64,000 nucleotides of DNA from an uncultured Eubacteriales bacterium (lineage in GTDB: Bacteria; Bacillota; Clostridia; Oscillospirales; Oscillospiraceae): assembly GCA_900545815.1 (NCBI GenBank), contig URAM01000007.1, positions 3,051-67,050 on the forward strand. Direction: 5' to 3'. Shown here piece by piece: positions 8,602 through 18,147 of this stretch; the first letter of the stretch is position 1; each line of letters starts with the position of its first letter. The notes beneath the pieces were generated by a model. It worked only from the letters and a program-made list of their open reading frames with translations, was not told the DNA's origin and searched no databases. The translations under genes and the position numbers were made by a program.

Positions 8602-8788
8602 CCAAATCTAAGATTTGGCTCAATCGAACTTACACAGAGTGACAAAAGCGACTAGGGTTCAGGGGCAAGGCCCCTGGTCGCTGACCGCAGTCAGCGCCGC
8701 AGCGTTAAGAAAACTTGCCAGTGGCAAGTTTTTAGCGTAGGCCATGCCTGTTTTACAGGCATGGTACGCTGGGTTCCCTAAACGACGA
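8602..8788. repeat. Intergenic hairpin array, including one copy of repeat block A
   Basis: This gene-free stretch between gluQ and addB is a chain of perfect hairpins: CCAAATCT/AGATTTGG, AGGGGC/GCCCCT, GCTGAC/GTCAGC, AAAACTTGCC/GGCAAGTTTT (8710-8732) and CCATGCCTG/CAGGCATGG (8742-8764). The last two form block A (8696-8788), which recurs at 38146-38227. Bases 8789-8872 hold only the addB leader. Confidence 0.75.
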
Positions 8789-8872
8789 GCGCAAACCCGC
8801 CCCACCCTGTCCCACATATCGTACCCCCAACCTGCTAAACTACCCATAACCAACCAAGAAAGGAGCACTCCC

Positions 8873-11800
8873 ATGCTGCACCTGTTACTCGGCCGTGCCA
8901 AGACCGGCAAAACCACCCGCCTCTACCAGGCCATGCGGGAAAACGGCAAGCACCGCCCTCAGGTGCTCATCGTCCCCGAACAGTACTCCCACGAGGCGGA
9001 GCGCCGCCTCTGTCAGGAGCTGGGGGGCGGTGCGTCTGCCTGGGCGGAGGTGCTCTCCTTCACCCGACTCTACCATCGGGTGCTCACCGAAACTGGCGGC
9101 CTGGCTCAGCCCATGCTGGACGGCGGCGGACAGCTGCTGCTCATGCACCAGGCGGTTCACGCCGTCTCCTCCCAGCTGACCCTCTACGCCAAACCGTCCA
9201 AAAAGGCCGCCTTTTTGGAGCATTTGCTGGCCACCCGCGGCGAGCTGAAAAGCTACTGCATCCAGCCCCAACAGCTCATAGAAGCTGGCGACAACGCTCC
9301 AGAAGGGGAGGGGCAGCGGCTGCGGGAGCTGGGACTGATGCTGGAGTGCTATGACACCCTGACCCGGCGCCTGGCCTCCGACCCACGGGATCGGCTGACC
9401 CGATTGGCAGAGCAGCTCAAAACCTGCGCATATGGCCGCGGCGCGGACTTTTACCTGGACAGCTTTGTGGACTTTACCCCCCAGCAGCGGCAGGTGCTCA
9501 CCCAGCTCATGTCCAAAGCCCACTCGGTCACCGTGGCGCTCACCTGCGACACCCTGGACAACCACAGCTTAGAAGTCTTTGCCCCTGCCCGCCGGACGGC
9601 GCTGACCCTTCAAGCGGACGCCAAGGCGTGCCACACCCTTATGACATTTGAAATTTTGACCGGCCGGAAGGATGACGCTCCCCCAGCCTTGGCGGCGATG
9701 GAACAGCTGTTCCAGACCTATGAACCGTTGCAAGAAACCCCACCCACCGGCGTCCACCTGATCCAGGCGGAGACCCCCTATTTAGAGGTGGAGCAGGCCG
9801 CCCAGACCATCTGCAAGCTGGTGCGGGAGGACGGGCTGCGCTATCGGGACATGGTGGTAGCCGGCCGCACCATGGAGGACTACGCCGGACTGTTGGAGCC
9901 GGTTTTTGGCCGCTACGGCATCCCGCTGTTCTACAGCCATCGGGAGAGCATCCTGGAAAAGCCCATCCTGACCCTGCTGACGGCGGCGTTGGAGACGGTG
10001 GGGGACGGGTACGAGTACGACAGCCTGTTCCGCTACCTGAAAACCGGGCTGACCGGCATCTCCCTAGAGGAAGTGGACTTGCTGGAAAACTACGTCCTCC
10101 GCTGGGAGCTGCGGGGCAGCCAGTGGAGCCGCGAGGCGGCGTGGAACTGGCATCCGGAGGGGTACAGCCGCAAATGGACGGCGGCGGACGAGGCCGCTGT
10201 GGCGGAATTGGATGCCCTGCGCCGACGGGTCATCGCCCCCTTGGAGACTTTGCGCAAGACCCAGGCCGCACCGGGGGCTGACCTGGTGCGGGTGCTGTAC
10301 GGCTTTTTGGAGGACATTCAGTTGCCCCAGCGGCTGCAAGAGCGGTCGGAACAGCTCCGAGAACGGGGGGAGCTGCGGCAGGCGGAGGAATACCGCCAGC
10401 TGTGGGGCATCCTGTGCGGCGCTATGGAGCAATGCGCCGACCTGCTTACCGAAGGGGGCATGGAGCTGCGGGAGTTTGCAGACCTGTTCGGGCTGCTCCT
10501 GTCCCAGTACGATGTCAGCGCCATCCCGGTCTCCCTAGACCGAGTGTCCGCCGGAGAGATACAGCACCTGTCCCACAAGGAGGCCAAGGTGCTCCTGCTG
10601 CTGGGGGCGGATGAGGATCATTTCCCCTTGGTCACCCAAGCGCCGGGGCTGCTCACGGACAGCGACCGGAGCTGGCTCCAGGCCATCGGATTGGAGGTGG
10701 CTCCATCGGCAGACCAGCGGCTGGATCGAGAACAGATGCTCCTTTACGAAGGGCTGGCGCTGCCCCATGAACAGCTATTTATCAGCTGGCCCCGCACCAA
10801 GGGCGGCGCTGCCACCAATCCAGCTCGCTTTGTGGAACGAATCCAAGGGTTATTGCCAAAACTGACCGTCACTCATTCGGACAGCGACACCTGTCCCATG
10901 GCGCCCCTGCCTGCCTTGGAGTGGGCGGGACGGCACCGGAATGATGCCCTCCTGGACGCCCTGGAACAGGAACCGGAGTGGAACCTCCGCACCCGACGGG
11001 TGCGGCTGGCACGGCAGTACACCCGTGGCGGCTTGAGCCGCAGCGCCGTGAACGCCCTGTACGGACACAAGGTGCGCCTGTCTGCGTCCAAGATGGACAC
11101 CATCAAGAGCTGTCACTTCTCCTACTTCATGCAGTACGGCCTGAAAGCCAAAGCACGAAAGCGAGCAGGCTTTGACGCTCCTGAAGCGGGCACCTTTGTC
11201 CACTATGTGCTGGAACATTTCCTGCGGGACGCCAAGGAGCAGGGCGGCGTACAGACCATGTCTCACGACCAGCGCAAAGCCAAGGTGAAAGAAGTGGTGG
11301 AGCAATACATACGAGAGGAATTGGGCGACCTGGAAGGCCAAAGCCCCCGTTTCCGCTACCTGTTCCGGCGGCTGTGTCAGTCGGTGGAACTGGTGGTGCA
11401 GAACGTGGTGGAGGAGCTGGAACACTCCCACTTCCAGCCCATTTCCTTTGAGTTGGGCTTCGGCGATGGCAAAGCGCTGCCGCCGGTGGAGCTAACGGTG
11501 GACGGCGTCACTCTGTCCATTTCCGGCATCGTAGATCGGGTGGACGGCTGGGCGGAGAACGGACGGCTCTATCTCCGAGTGGTGGACTACAAGACGGGCA
11601 AGAAGTCTTTCAGTCTCACCGATGTGTGGCACGGGTTGGAAATGCAAATGCTGTTGTATCTGTTCACTTTGGAGCAGTCCGGTCGGGAACTCTACGACCA
11701 AGACCCCACCGCCGCCGGCGTCCTCTACCTGCCTGCACGGGATCTGATCCTCAGCGGCAGTCGGGACATGACGCCCGCCCAGCGGCAGGCGGAGGTGGAC

Positions 11801-12220
11801 AAAAAGCTCCGCCGCAGCGGGATGCTCCTGGACGACCCAGAAGTGCTGGCGGCCATGGAGACTTTGGACGCCACGGGAAAACACCGGTTTTTGCCCCTGA
11901 AAGTGAGCAAAAAGACCGGCGAGATCACCGGCGACAGCCTGGCCACAGCGGAGCAGTGGGGCAAGCTGCGCCGCCATGTGGGGAAAATTTTACGAGACAT
12001 CGCCGGGGAGATCGGCACCGGCAACATCGACGCCGATCCCTATCTCCGCTCCGGCAACCGAAGCTATTGCGATTTCTGCGACTACGCCGACGCCTGCTTT
12101 TTTGAGGAGGGCAGCGGCCGGGATTGCCACCGCTACCTGTATCCGGTGAAGGGACAGCGGTTCTGGGAGTCGGCGGGCGCGGATGAAAATGAGGAAAGGG
12201 GGCAGCAGCATGGCGGTTGA
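8873..12220 (+). CDS. addB: ATP-dependent helicase-nuclease subunit B
   Basis: AddB pairs with AddA to process double-strand ends for RecA. The 1115-residue protein has a P-loop near the N-terminus (GRAKTGKT), degenerate helicase domains, and a C-terminal RecB-like nuclease domain with VDYKTGKK. Iron-sulphur cluster cysteines are visible as SCHFSY and YCDFCDYADAC. The start at 8873 (MLHLLLGRAKTGKT) has AAAGGAG upstream; the frame is open further 5' through a repeat, which I consider non-coding. addA overlaps the 3' end by 11 bases. Confidence 0.95.
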   Translation: MLHLLLGRAKTGKTTRLYQAMRENGKHRPQVLIVPEQYSHEAERRLCQELGGGASAWAEVLSFTRLYHRVLTETGGLAQPMLDGGGQLLLMHQAVHAVSSQLTLYAKPSKKAAFLEHLLATRGELKSYCIQPQQLIEAGDNAPEGEGQRLRELGLMLECYDTLTRRLASDPRDRLTRLAEQLKTCAYGRGADFYLDSFVDFTPQQRQVLTQLMSKAHSVTVALTCDTLDNHSLEVFAPARRTALTLQADAKACHTLMTFEILTGRKDDAPPALAAMEQLFQTYEPLQETPPTGVHLIQAETPYLEVEQAAQTICKLVREDGLRYRDMVVAGRTMEDYAGLLEPVFGRYGIPLFYSHRESILEKPILTLLTAALETVGDGYEYDSLFRYLKTGLTGISLEEVDLLENYVLRWELRGSQWSREAAWNWHPEGYSRKWTAADEAAVAELDALRRRVIAPLETLRKTQAAPGADLVRVLYGFLEDIQLPQRLQERSEQLRERGELRQAEEYRQLWGILCGAMEQCADLLTEGGMELREFADLFGLLLSQYDVSAIPVSLDRVSAGEIQHLSHKEAKVLLLLGADEDHFPLVTQAPGLLTDSDRSWLQAIGLEVAPSADQRLDREQMLLYEGLALPHEQLFISWPRTKGGAATNPARFVERIQGLLPKLTVTHSDSDTCPMAPLPALEWAGRHRNDALLDALEQEPEWNLRTRRVRLARQYTRGGLSRSAVNALYGHKVRLSASKMDTIKSCHFSYFMQYGLKAKARKRAGFDAPEAGTFVHYVLEHFLRDAKEQGGVQTMSHDQRKAKVKEVVEQYIREELGDLEGQSPRFRYLFRRLCQSVELVVQNVVEELEHSHFQPISFELGFGDGKALPPVELTVDGVTLSISGIVDRVDGWAENGRLYLRVVDYKTGKKSFSLTDVWHGLEMQMLLYLFTLEQSGRELYDQDPTAAGVLYLPARDLILSGSRDMTPAQRQAEVDKKLRRSGMLLDDPEVLAAMETLDATGKHRFLPLKVSKKTGEITGDSLATAEQWGKLRRHVGKILRDIAGEIGTGNIDADPYLRSGNRSYCDFCDYADACFFEEGSGRDCHRYLYPVKGQRFWESAGADENEERGQQHGG

Positions 12221-15200
12221 GCTGACCAGAGAACAACAGGCGGTGGTGTCCACACGAGGGGGACAATTATTGGTGTCCGCCGCAGCGGGGTCCGGCAAGA
12301 CCTTCGTGCTGGTGCAGCGGCTGTTAGACCGAGTGCTGCGGGAAGGGCTGAACGTAGACCAGTTCTTGATGATCACCTTCACCAAGGCGGCAGCGGCCGA
12401 GCTGCGGGGCAAAATCTTGTCCGCCATCCAGAAGGCGCTGCGAGAGCAGCCGGACAACGCCCACCTGAGACGGCAGGCCACTCTCATCTACCGCACCCAG
12501 ATCTCCACCATCCACGCCTTCTGCTCCCGCCTCCTGCGGGAGAGCAGCGCCCAGCTGAACCTGGATCCGGACTTCCGGCTCATGGACGATGGGGAAGCGG
12601 GGCTGCTGCGGCAGCTGACCTTGGAGCGGGTGTTGGAGGATGCCTACCAGCACTTGGATGAGGGGAACTTCTCCGTCCTGGTGGACTCCATGTCCGCCGG
12701 ACGGGATGACAGGCGGCTGCGGGAGATGATCTTGGACATCCATGGCCGCATCCAGAGCCACCCAGATCCGGCACGCTGGCTGCGGGAACAGGATGCAGTG
12801 TTCCAGTTCGCAGGCGTCGCCGATGTGGCTCAGACCGCCTGGGGCAAGCTGCTGTTGGAGGACACCCGAGAGTTGGCCACCTTCTGGCGAGGACAGATGA
12901 TGGGGGCGGTGGAAGCCATGGCCGCAGACCCAGAGTTGGAGAGCGCCTACGGGGACAGCTTTCGGGGCACTGTGGTGGGGCTGGACGAGCTCATCGCCGC
13001 TACCGATCAGGGGTGGGACGCTGCCGCCGCCTGTGCCGCTGTGCCCTTCCCCAAGCTGAAAGCCTCTCGGAAGATACAGGACAAGGGGCTGCAAGAGCGG
13101 GTGAAAACCCTGCGGGAGCAGTGCAAAAAGAAGCTGGCGTCCCTGACCGACCGGTTCGCCGGAGACAGCGCCGCTCTGCTGGGCGACTTGCGGACGGTGA
13201 GCGTGCCGGTGCGGGAGCTGTTCCGGATGGTGCAGACCTTCGAGGAGGCGTATCAGCAGGCCAAACGGCGGCGAAAAGCCTTGGATTTCAACGATTTGGA
13301 GCACTTCACCGCCCACGCCCTGGTGGATGACCAGGGGCAGCCAACCCCCCTGGCCAAGCAGTGGCGGGACGCCTTTGTAGAAGTGATGGTGGACGAGTAC
13401 CAGGACACCAATGCCGTCCAGAACGTCATTTTTGACGCCCTCACTGACGGGGGCAAGCACTTGTTCCAAGTGGGGGACGTGAAGCAGTCCATCTATCGGT
13501 TCCGGCTGGCCGACCCGAGCATCTTCCTGCACAAATTTGACACTTTTGCCCGTCCTGACAGCGCCCAGCCCGGCGACCCACAGGTGCTGGTGCTGTCCAA
13601 AAACTTCCGCTCCCGTCCCAGCGTGTTGGAGGCGGTGAATTTCATCTTCGAGCACATCATGACCCCCTCCTTCGGCGAGATCGCCTACACCGAGGAACAA
13701 AGATTGTACCCCGGCATGGAGTTCCCAGAACACCTCAACGACCGGACGGAGCTGAACGTGGTGGACTTGGGGCAGGTGGAGCAGGAGGAGGACGCGGTGT
13801 CCCTGTCCAAAGACCAGGCGGAAGCCTATTTTGTGGCGGGACGGGTGAGACAGCTCCTGGACGAGCCGTTTATGGTCACCCACGGGGTGGACTTGCGCTG
13901 CGTCCGGCCGGAGGACATCGCCATTTTGTATCGCTCCCCCAACAAGGTGCTGCTCCACCTGACCAAGGCGCTGGATGAGGCACAGGTGCCCTGGCAGCTG
14001 GCGGGAGAGGAGGACTTTTTCCACTCCACCGAGGTGCGGGTGGCGCTGGCCTTTTTGCAGGTCATCGACAACCCACGGGAGGACGTGCCCCTCATCGCCG
14101 TCCTCCGCTCTCCGGTCTACGGCTTCACCGGCGACCAGCTGGCACTGCTCCGTGCCCACTGTCCGGAGGGAGACTTTTATCAATGCGTCCAGCACGGGGC
14201 GGAGTCCGGCGATTCGGCCTGTGTGGACTTTTTGGATGAGCTGAACCGCCTGCGCCTGCTGGCGCCGGACTTGTCTGCCGCTCAGCTACTGTGGGAGCTG
14301 TACGATCGCACCGGCCTGTTGGGCATCTTTGGGTCTATGGCTGGTGGACAGCGGCGGCAGGAAAACCTGCTGGCCTTCTACCAGTACACCCGCAGCTGCC
14401 AGAGCAGAGGACACGCAGGGCTGTTCGACTTTGTGCGAGATTTGCGCCGTGTCCTGGAGCAGGGCAGCAAGCTCCCCGGCGTGCCGGGACGGCAGGGACG
14501 GGGAGTGCAGATCATGTCCATCCACAAATCCAAGGGATTGGAGTTCCCCGTGGTGGTGCTGGCGGGGCTGTCCCGAAAGTGTAACAAGGCGGATGAGATG
14601 GCGCCCATGCTCTTTCATCCCAAGTTGGGCGTTGGCCCCAAGGGGCTGGATCCGGAACTGCGGGTGGAGTTCCCCACCCTGGCGCGGCAGGCGGTGCAGT
14701 TACAGCTGGACAAGGAGATGAAGGCGGAGGAATTGCGCCTGCTCTATGTGGCCATGACCCGGGCAAAGGACAAGCTGATTTTGGTCATGACCCTGCCCAA
14801 CGCCGCCAAGACCATCGCAAGCCTCCTGCCCAACGCTGGTGCTCATCCCGACCCACGCACCCTGTTCCAGCGGGACTCGGTGGGCGAATGGATGCTGCTG
14901 CCCATCCTGGCACGGGCGGATGCGGAGGAGCTGTGGGGCATCCAGACACCGGAGCACATCCTCCAACCTGCCGACCACTGGGACATTTTCTGTCATCGCC
15001 CCAGCCAACCGGAAGGCTTGGGAGGGGAGCATGACGCAGAACCCACAGAGGAAACGCCGGAACCCGACCTGTCCTGGCTGACCTGGCACTACCCCGACCC
15101 CATCCTGTCCCAGCTGCCCTCCAAGGTCACGGCCACCCAGATGAAAGGCCGCCTGCTGGACGCCGAAGCGGCGGAGGAGACGGGCACCAGCGCCCCCTGG

Positions 15201-15758
15201 CAAGGGGAATTCGCCCGTCCTCGGTTCGAACAGGCGCAGCGGGGCGTGACCCCCGCCCAGCGGGGCAGCGCTATGCACTGCGTGATGGAGCAGATCGACC
15301 TGGATGAGGCGGTAGAGGAAAGGACGGTCAAGCAGGAAGTCCAACGGCTGGTGGACGGCGGCTGGCTGACGCCGGCGCAGGGAAAATCAGTGAACGCCGC
15401 CCAGATCGCCGCCTTTTGGGCGTCCGATTGGGGCTGGCAGGCGCGGATGGCGTCTGATCTGCGTCGAGAGTTCAAGTTCTCCACCCTCATGCCCGCCAGC
15501 CGCTACCATCCGGACGCACCGGAAGGGGAGACGATGCTGCTGCAAGGCGTGGTGGACTGCTGCTTCACCGGCGGGGACGGCCTGACGGTCATCGACTTCA
15601 AGACCGACCGAGTGACGCTGGAGACGGCGGAGGAGCGTGCCCAGTTCTATCAGGGGCAGGTGGAACTATACAGCCAGGCGCTGACGGCACTGACTGGAAC
15701 GCCAGTGGTGCATAAGGTGCTGTGGTTTTTCGCCCTGGGACGAGGATTTGAGGTGTGA
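12210..15758 (+). CDS. addA: ATP-dependent helicase-nuclease subunit A
   Basis: UvrD-superfamily 3'-5' helicase plus nuclease. In the 1182-residue product, Walker A AAAGSGKT lies near residues 24-31 and DEYQDTN is motif II. QVGDVKQSIYRFR is motif III, LLYVAMTRAKDKL is motif VI, and VIDFKTDR is the C-terminal nuclease motif. The ATG at 12210 has AAAGGGGG upstream; an in-frame start at 12183 would add nine residues. The addB-addA order and overlap are standard for Firmicutes. Confidence 0.96.
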   Translation: MAVELTREQQAVVSTRGGQLLVSAAAGSGKTFVLVQRLLDRVLREGLNVDQFLMITFTKAAAAELRGKILSAIQKALREQPDNAHLRRQATLIYRTQISTIHAFCSRLLRESSAQLNLDPDFRLMDDGEAGLLRQLTLERVLEDAYQHLDEGNFSVLVDSMSAGRDDRRLREMILDIHGRIQSHPDPARWLREQDAVFQFAGVADVAQTAWGKLLLEDTRELATFWRGQMMGAVEAMAADPELESAYGDSFRGTVVGLDELIAATDQGWDAAAACAAVPFPKLKASRKIQDKGLQERVKTLREQCKKKLASLTDRFAGDSAALLGDLRTVSVPVRELFRMVQTFEEAYQQAKRRRKALDFNDLEHFTAHALVDDQGQPTPLAKQWRDAFVEVMVDEYQDTNAVQNVIFDALTDGGKHLFQVGDVKQSIYRFRLADPSIFLHKFDTFARPDSAQPGDPQVLVLSKNFRSRPSVLEAVNFIFEHIMTPSFGEIAYTEEQRLYPGMEFPEHLNDRTELNVVDLGQVEQEEDAVSLSKDQAEAYFVAGRVRQLLDEPFMVTHGVDLRCVRPEDIAILYRSPNKVLLHLTKALDEAQVPWQLAGEEDFFHSTEVRVALAFLQVIDNPREDVPLIAVLRSPVYGFTGDQLALLRAHCPEGDFYQCVQHGAESGDSACVDFLDELNRLRLLAPDLSAAQLLWELYDRTGLLGIFGSMAGGQRRQENLLAFYQYTRSCQSRGHAGLFDFVRDLRRVLEQGSKLPGVPGRQGRGVQIMSIHKSKGLEFPVVVLAGLSRKCNKADEMAPMLFHPKLGVGPKGLDPELRVEFPTLARQAVQLQLDKEMKAEELRLLYVAMTRAKDKLILVMTLPNAAKTIASLLPNAGAHPDPRTLFQRDSVGEWMLLPILARADAEELWGIQTPEHILQPADHWDIFCHRPSQPEGLGGEHDAEPTEETPEPDLSWLTWHYPDPILSQLPSKVTATQMKGRLLDAEAAEETGTSAPWQGEFARPRFEQAQRGVTPAQRGSAMHCVMEQIDLDEAVEERTVKQEVQRLVDGGWLTPAQGKSVNAAQIAAFWASDWGWQARMASDLRREFKFSTLMPASRYHPDAPEGETMLLQGVVDCCFTGGDGLTVIDFKTDRVTLETAEERAQFYQGQVELYSQALTALTGTPVVHKVLWFFALGRGFEV

Positions 15759-15783
15759 CAGCTGGAAAAAACGGAAAAAGTGG

Positions 15784-15812
15784 TTGCAATGACGGCAGAT
15801 TTGTGGTAAAAT
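15784..15812 (+). promoter_or_regulatory. Promoter of rpmE
   Basis: TTGCAA (15784-15789), 17 bases, TAAAAT (15807-15812), 80 bases before rpmE. Confidence 0.7.
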
Positions 15813-15892
15813 ATCAACCGTTCACGTGGTGTCCAACAAGGAGTGGGCATCGGGCGTGTTCAATCTGAGTTGTTCGAAAGAGGTGAACAATT

Positions 15893-16096
15893 ATGAAGGC
15901 AGGTATTCATCCCGATTACCAGCAGACCACCATCCGTTGTGCTTGTGGTGCGGTCTATCCCACCGGTTCCACCAAGAAGGACATCCGTGTTGAAGTTTGT
16001 GCCAAGTGCCATCCTTTCTTCACCGGCAAGCAGAAGGTCGTCGATACCGGCGGTCGTGTCAGCCGCTTCAACAAGAAGTACGGTCTGGACAAGTAA
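15893..16096 (+). CDS. rpmE: 50S ribosomal protein L31
   Basis: A 67-residue L31 of the zinc-binding (C+) type, with CAC at residues 16-18 and CAKC further on. It begins MKAGIHPDY, as in the family. GAGGTG precedes the ATG. It is monocistronic, with its own promoter and terminator. Zinc-type L31 proteins are usually replaced by a cysteine-free paralogue under zinc limitation; no such paralogue is in this window. Confidence 0.98.
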   Translation: MKAGIHPDYQQTTIRCACGAVYPTGSTKKDIRVEVCAKCHPFFTGKQKVVDTGGRVSRFNKKYGLDK

Positions 16097-16106
16097 GACG
16101 AGCAAT

Positions 16107-16146
16107 AAAAGCGTCTGCGTTTCATCATTACGCAGGCGCTTTTTTC
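16107..16146 (+). terminator. Terminator of rpmE
   Basis: A stem of about 14 bp (AAAAGCGTCTGCGT / ACGCAGGCGCTTTT, one G-U) followed by T. Confidence 0.85.
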
Positions 16147-16182
16147 GTTGCCTGTCGGGTATCTTTTTCCCAGTTGGTATAT

Positions 16183-16188
16183 TATAAT
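16183..16188 (+). promoter_or_regulatory. Putative -10 box for the flavin reductase gene
   Basis: A perfect TATAAT 40 bases before the gene; no clear -35 box is visible. Confidence 0.4.
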
Positions 16189-16228
16189 GAATGTGTAAAT
16201 GGATTGATTTGAAAGGAGCCTGATTCTG

Positions 16229-16735
16229 ATGTTACAGAAAATCGACCCCAAGACCCTCACCGTGAACCCCTTCACCCTCATTGGCGACCAGTGGATGCTT
16301 ATCACCGCCGGTACGCCGGAGCACTGCAATACTATGACCGCCAGCTGGGGCGGCGTAGGCGTCCTATGGGCGGAGCCTTCCGCCACCTGCTATATCCGTC
16401 CCCAGCGCTATACCAAGGAGTTCGTGGACAACAGCGACTATTTCACCCTCTGCTTCTTCGATGAGTCCTATCGCAAGGCGCTGAACCTGTGCGGCAGCAC
16501 CTCTGGACGGGATGTGGATAAGATCAAGGAGTGTGGCTTCACCGTCCAGGCTGGGGCAGGCAACGCCCCCTATTTCGCCGAGGCAGAGCTGGTGCTGGTG
16601 TGCAAAAAGCGGTACGCCCAGCTCATGCAGCCGGAGTGCTTCACCGACAAGACCATTGACGGGAAGTTTTATCCCCAGAAGGACTATCATGTGATGTATA
16701 TCGGCCAGATTGTAGAGGCATATCAGAAAGGATAA
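16229..16735 (+). CDS. Flavin reductase family (flavoredoxin-like) protein
   Basis: A 168-residue FMN-binding split-barrel protein. NTMTASWGGVGVLW and the RPQRYTKEF segment are family features; the first aligns with the FMN-binding strand. Such proteins reduce flavins or act as flavoredoxin electron carriers, and the partner here is unknown. AAAGGAG precedes the ATG. hflX starts three bases after the stop, suggesting co-transcription. Confidence 0.85.
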   Translation: MLQKIDPKTLTVNPFTLIGDQWMLITAGTPEHCNTMTASWGGVGVLWAEPSATCYIRPQRYTKEFVDNSDYFTLCFFDESYRKALNLCGSTSGRDVDKIKECGFTVQAGAGNAPYFAEAELVLVCKKRYAQLMQPECFTDKTIDGKFYPQKDYHVMYIGQIVEAYQKG

Positions 16736-16738
16736 TCT

Positions 16739-18031
16739 ATGACCGAGTGTACTTGGAAGGAAGAAAAACGCAATCGGGCGGTGCTGGTGGGCTTGAACGC
16801 CTACAGCCTGTCCGCGGAAGATAACGCCACGGAAACCACCCTGGAAGAACTGGCCGCCCTGCTGGAAACGGCAGGGGGGGAGTGCGTGGGGGTGGTACTC
16901 CAGAACAAGGACAAGCCGGACGCCCGTACCTTTATCGGCGAAGGCAAGGTGGACGAGGTGCGGGAGCTGGCACAGGCGGTGGAGGCTGACCTGGTGGTGT
17001 TCGACAACGAGATCTCTCCCGCTCAGGTGCGGGTTCTGACCGAGGACATCGGCATCCAGGTCATGGATCGGGCTGGCCTGATTTTGGACATCTTCGCCCA
17101 GCGGGCACGGACGAAAGAAGGCCGCTTGCAGGTGGCGCTGGCGCAGTATAAATACCTGCTCCCCCGACTGACTGGTATGTGGGGACACCTGGTGCGCCAG
17201 ACCGCCTCCGGCGGCAAATCTCCCATCGGCACCCGTGGCCCCGGCGAGACCCAGTTGGAGACCGACCGCCGGCACATCCGCCGGAAGATTCAAAAGCTGG
17301 AGGAGGATTTGAAGGATGTCCGTCGTGTCCGCGCTGTCCAGCGGGATCGGCGCATCAAGAACGAGGTGCCGGTGGTGGCCATCGTGGGTTACACCAACGC
17401 AGGCAAGTCCACCCTCCTGAACCACCTGACCGGCAGTGACATCCCCGCCAACAACCGGCTCTTTGACACCCTGGACACCACCACTCGGACGTTGGAGATC
17501 TCCGATACCTGTACCGTCCTTCTGTCCGACACCGTTGGCTTCATCCGCAAGCTGCCCCACCAGCTGGTGGAGGCGTTCAAGGCCACCCTGGAAGAATTGA
17601 AGTACGCTGACCTGCTGCTCCACGTCATTGACGCCAGCAACGAGGAGTGGCGCACCCAGGCGGACGTGGTGGAAAAGCTCATCCGAGAGCTGGGGGCGGA
17701 GCAGACGCCCCGTATCGACGTGTTCAACAAGTGCGACTGCCTCCAGGCGGACATCCTGCCCCACGGCGACCGCATCGTGTCCATTTCCGCCAAGACCGGC
17801 GAGGGACTGGACAAGCTCATGGAGGCCATCGGCAAGGAGCTGGACGAGGGCTCCAAGCAGGTGCTGCTCTCCCTGCCCTATGACAAGGGAGGCGTTCTGG
17901 ATATGCTCTACCGAGAGGCCAAGGTGGACAGCGTGGAGTACGGGGAGACTATCCTGGTGCAGACCACCTGCACGCCTAAGGTGCTGGGGCTGGTGAACCA
18001 GTATGTGGTGGAGCAAAAGAGTTCCGATTAA
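16739..18031 (+). CDS. hflX: Ribosome-associated GTPase HflX
   Basis: HflX splits stalled ribosomes under stress. The 430-residue protein has the HflX N-terminal domain (GEGKVDEV, FDNEISPAQ), the glycine-rich GTRGPGETQLETD linker and a TRAFAC GTPase domain. GYTNAGKST (about 216-224), DTVGF and NKCD are the G1, G3 and G4 motifs. AAAGGA lies before the ATG. It is the second gene after the flavin reductase and ends in a strong terminator. Confidence 0.96.
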   Translation: MTECTWKEEKRNRAVLVGLNAYSLSAEDNATETTLEELAALLETAGGECVGVVLQNKDKPDARTFIGEGKVDEVRELAQAVEADLVVFDNEISPAQVRVLTEDIGIQVMDRAGLILDIFAQRARTKEGRLQVALAQYKYLLPRLTGMWGHLVRQTASGGKSPIGTRGPGETQLETDRRHIRRKIQKLEEDLKDVRRVRAVQRDRRIKNEVPVVAIVGYTNAGKSTLLNHLTGSDIPANNRLFDTLDTTTRTLEISDTCTVLLSDTVGFIRKLPHQLVEAFKATLEELKYADLLLHVIDASNEEWRTQADVVEKLIRELGAEQTPRIDVFNKCDCLQADILPHGDRIVSISAKTGEGLDKLMEAIGKELDEGSKQVLLSLPYDKGGVLDMLYREAKVDSVEYGETILVQTTCTPKVLGLVNQYVVEQKSSD

Positions 18032-18070
18032 CAGCATAATGTGGAAAAAACGAAACTTTTCCCAACATAA

Positions 18071-18121
18071 AACGGCATGGTTTGATGCAGGCTAACGGCA
18101 GGAAAACCATGTCGTTTTTTT
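18071..18121 (+). terminator. Terminator of hflX
   Basis: AACGGCATGGTTT pairs with AAACCATGTCGTT (one G-U) around a 19-base loop and ends in seven T. Confidence 0.8.
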
Positions 18122-18147
18122 AGTTTTGAGGAAAGGAAGGGATGACG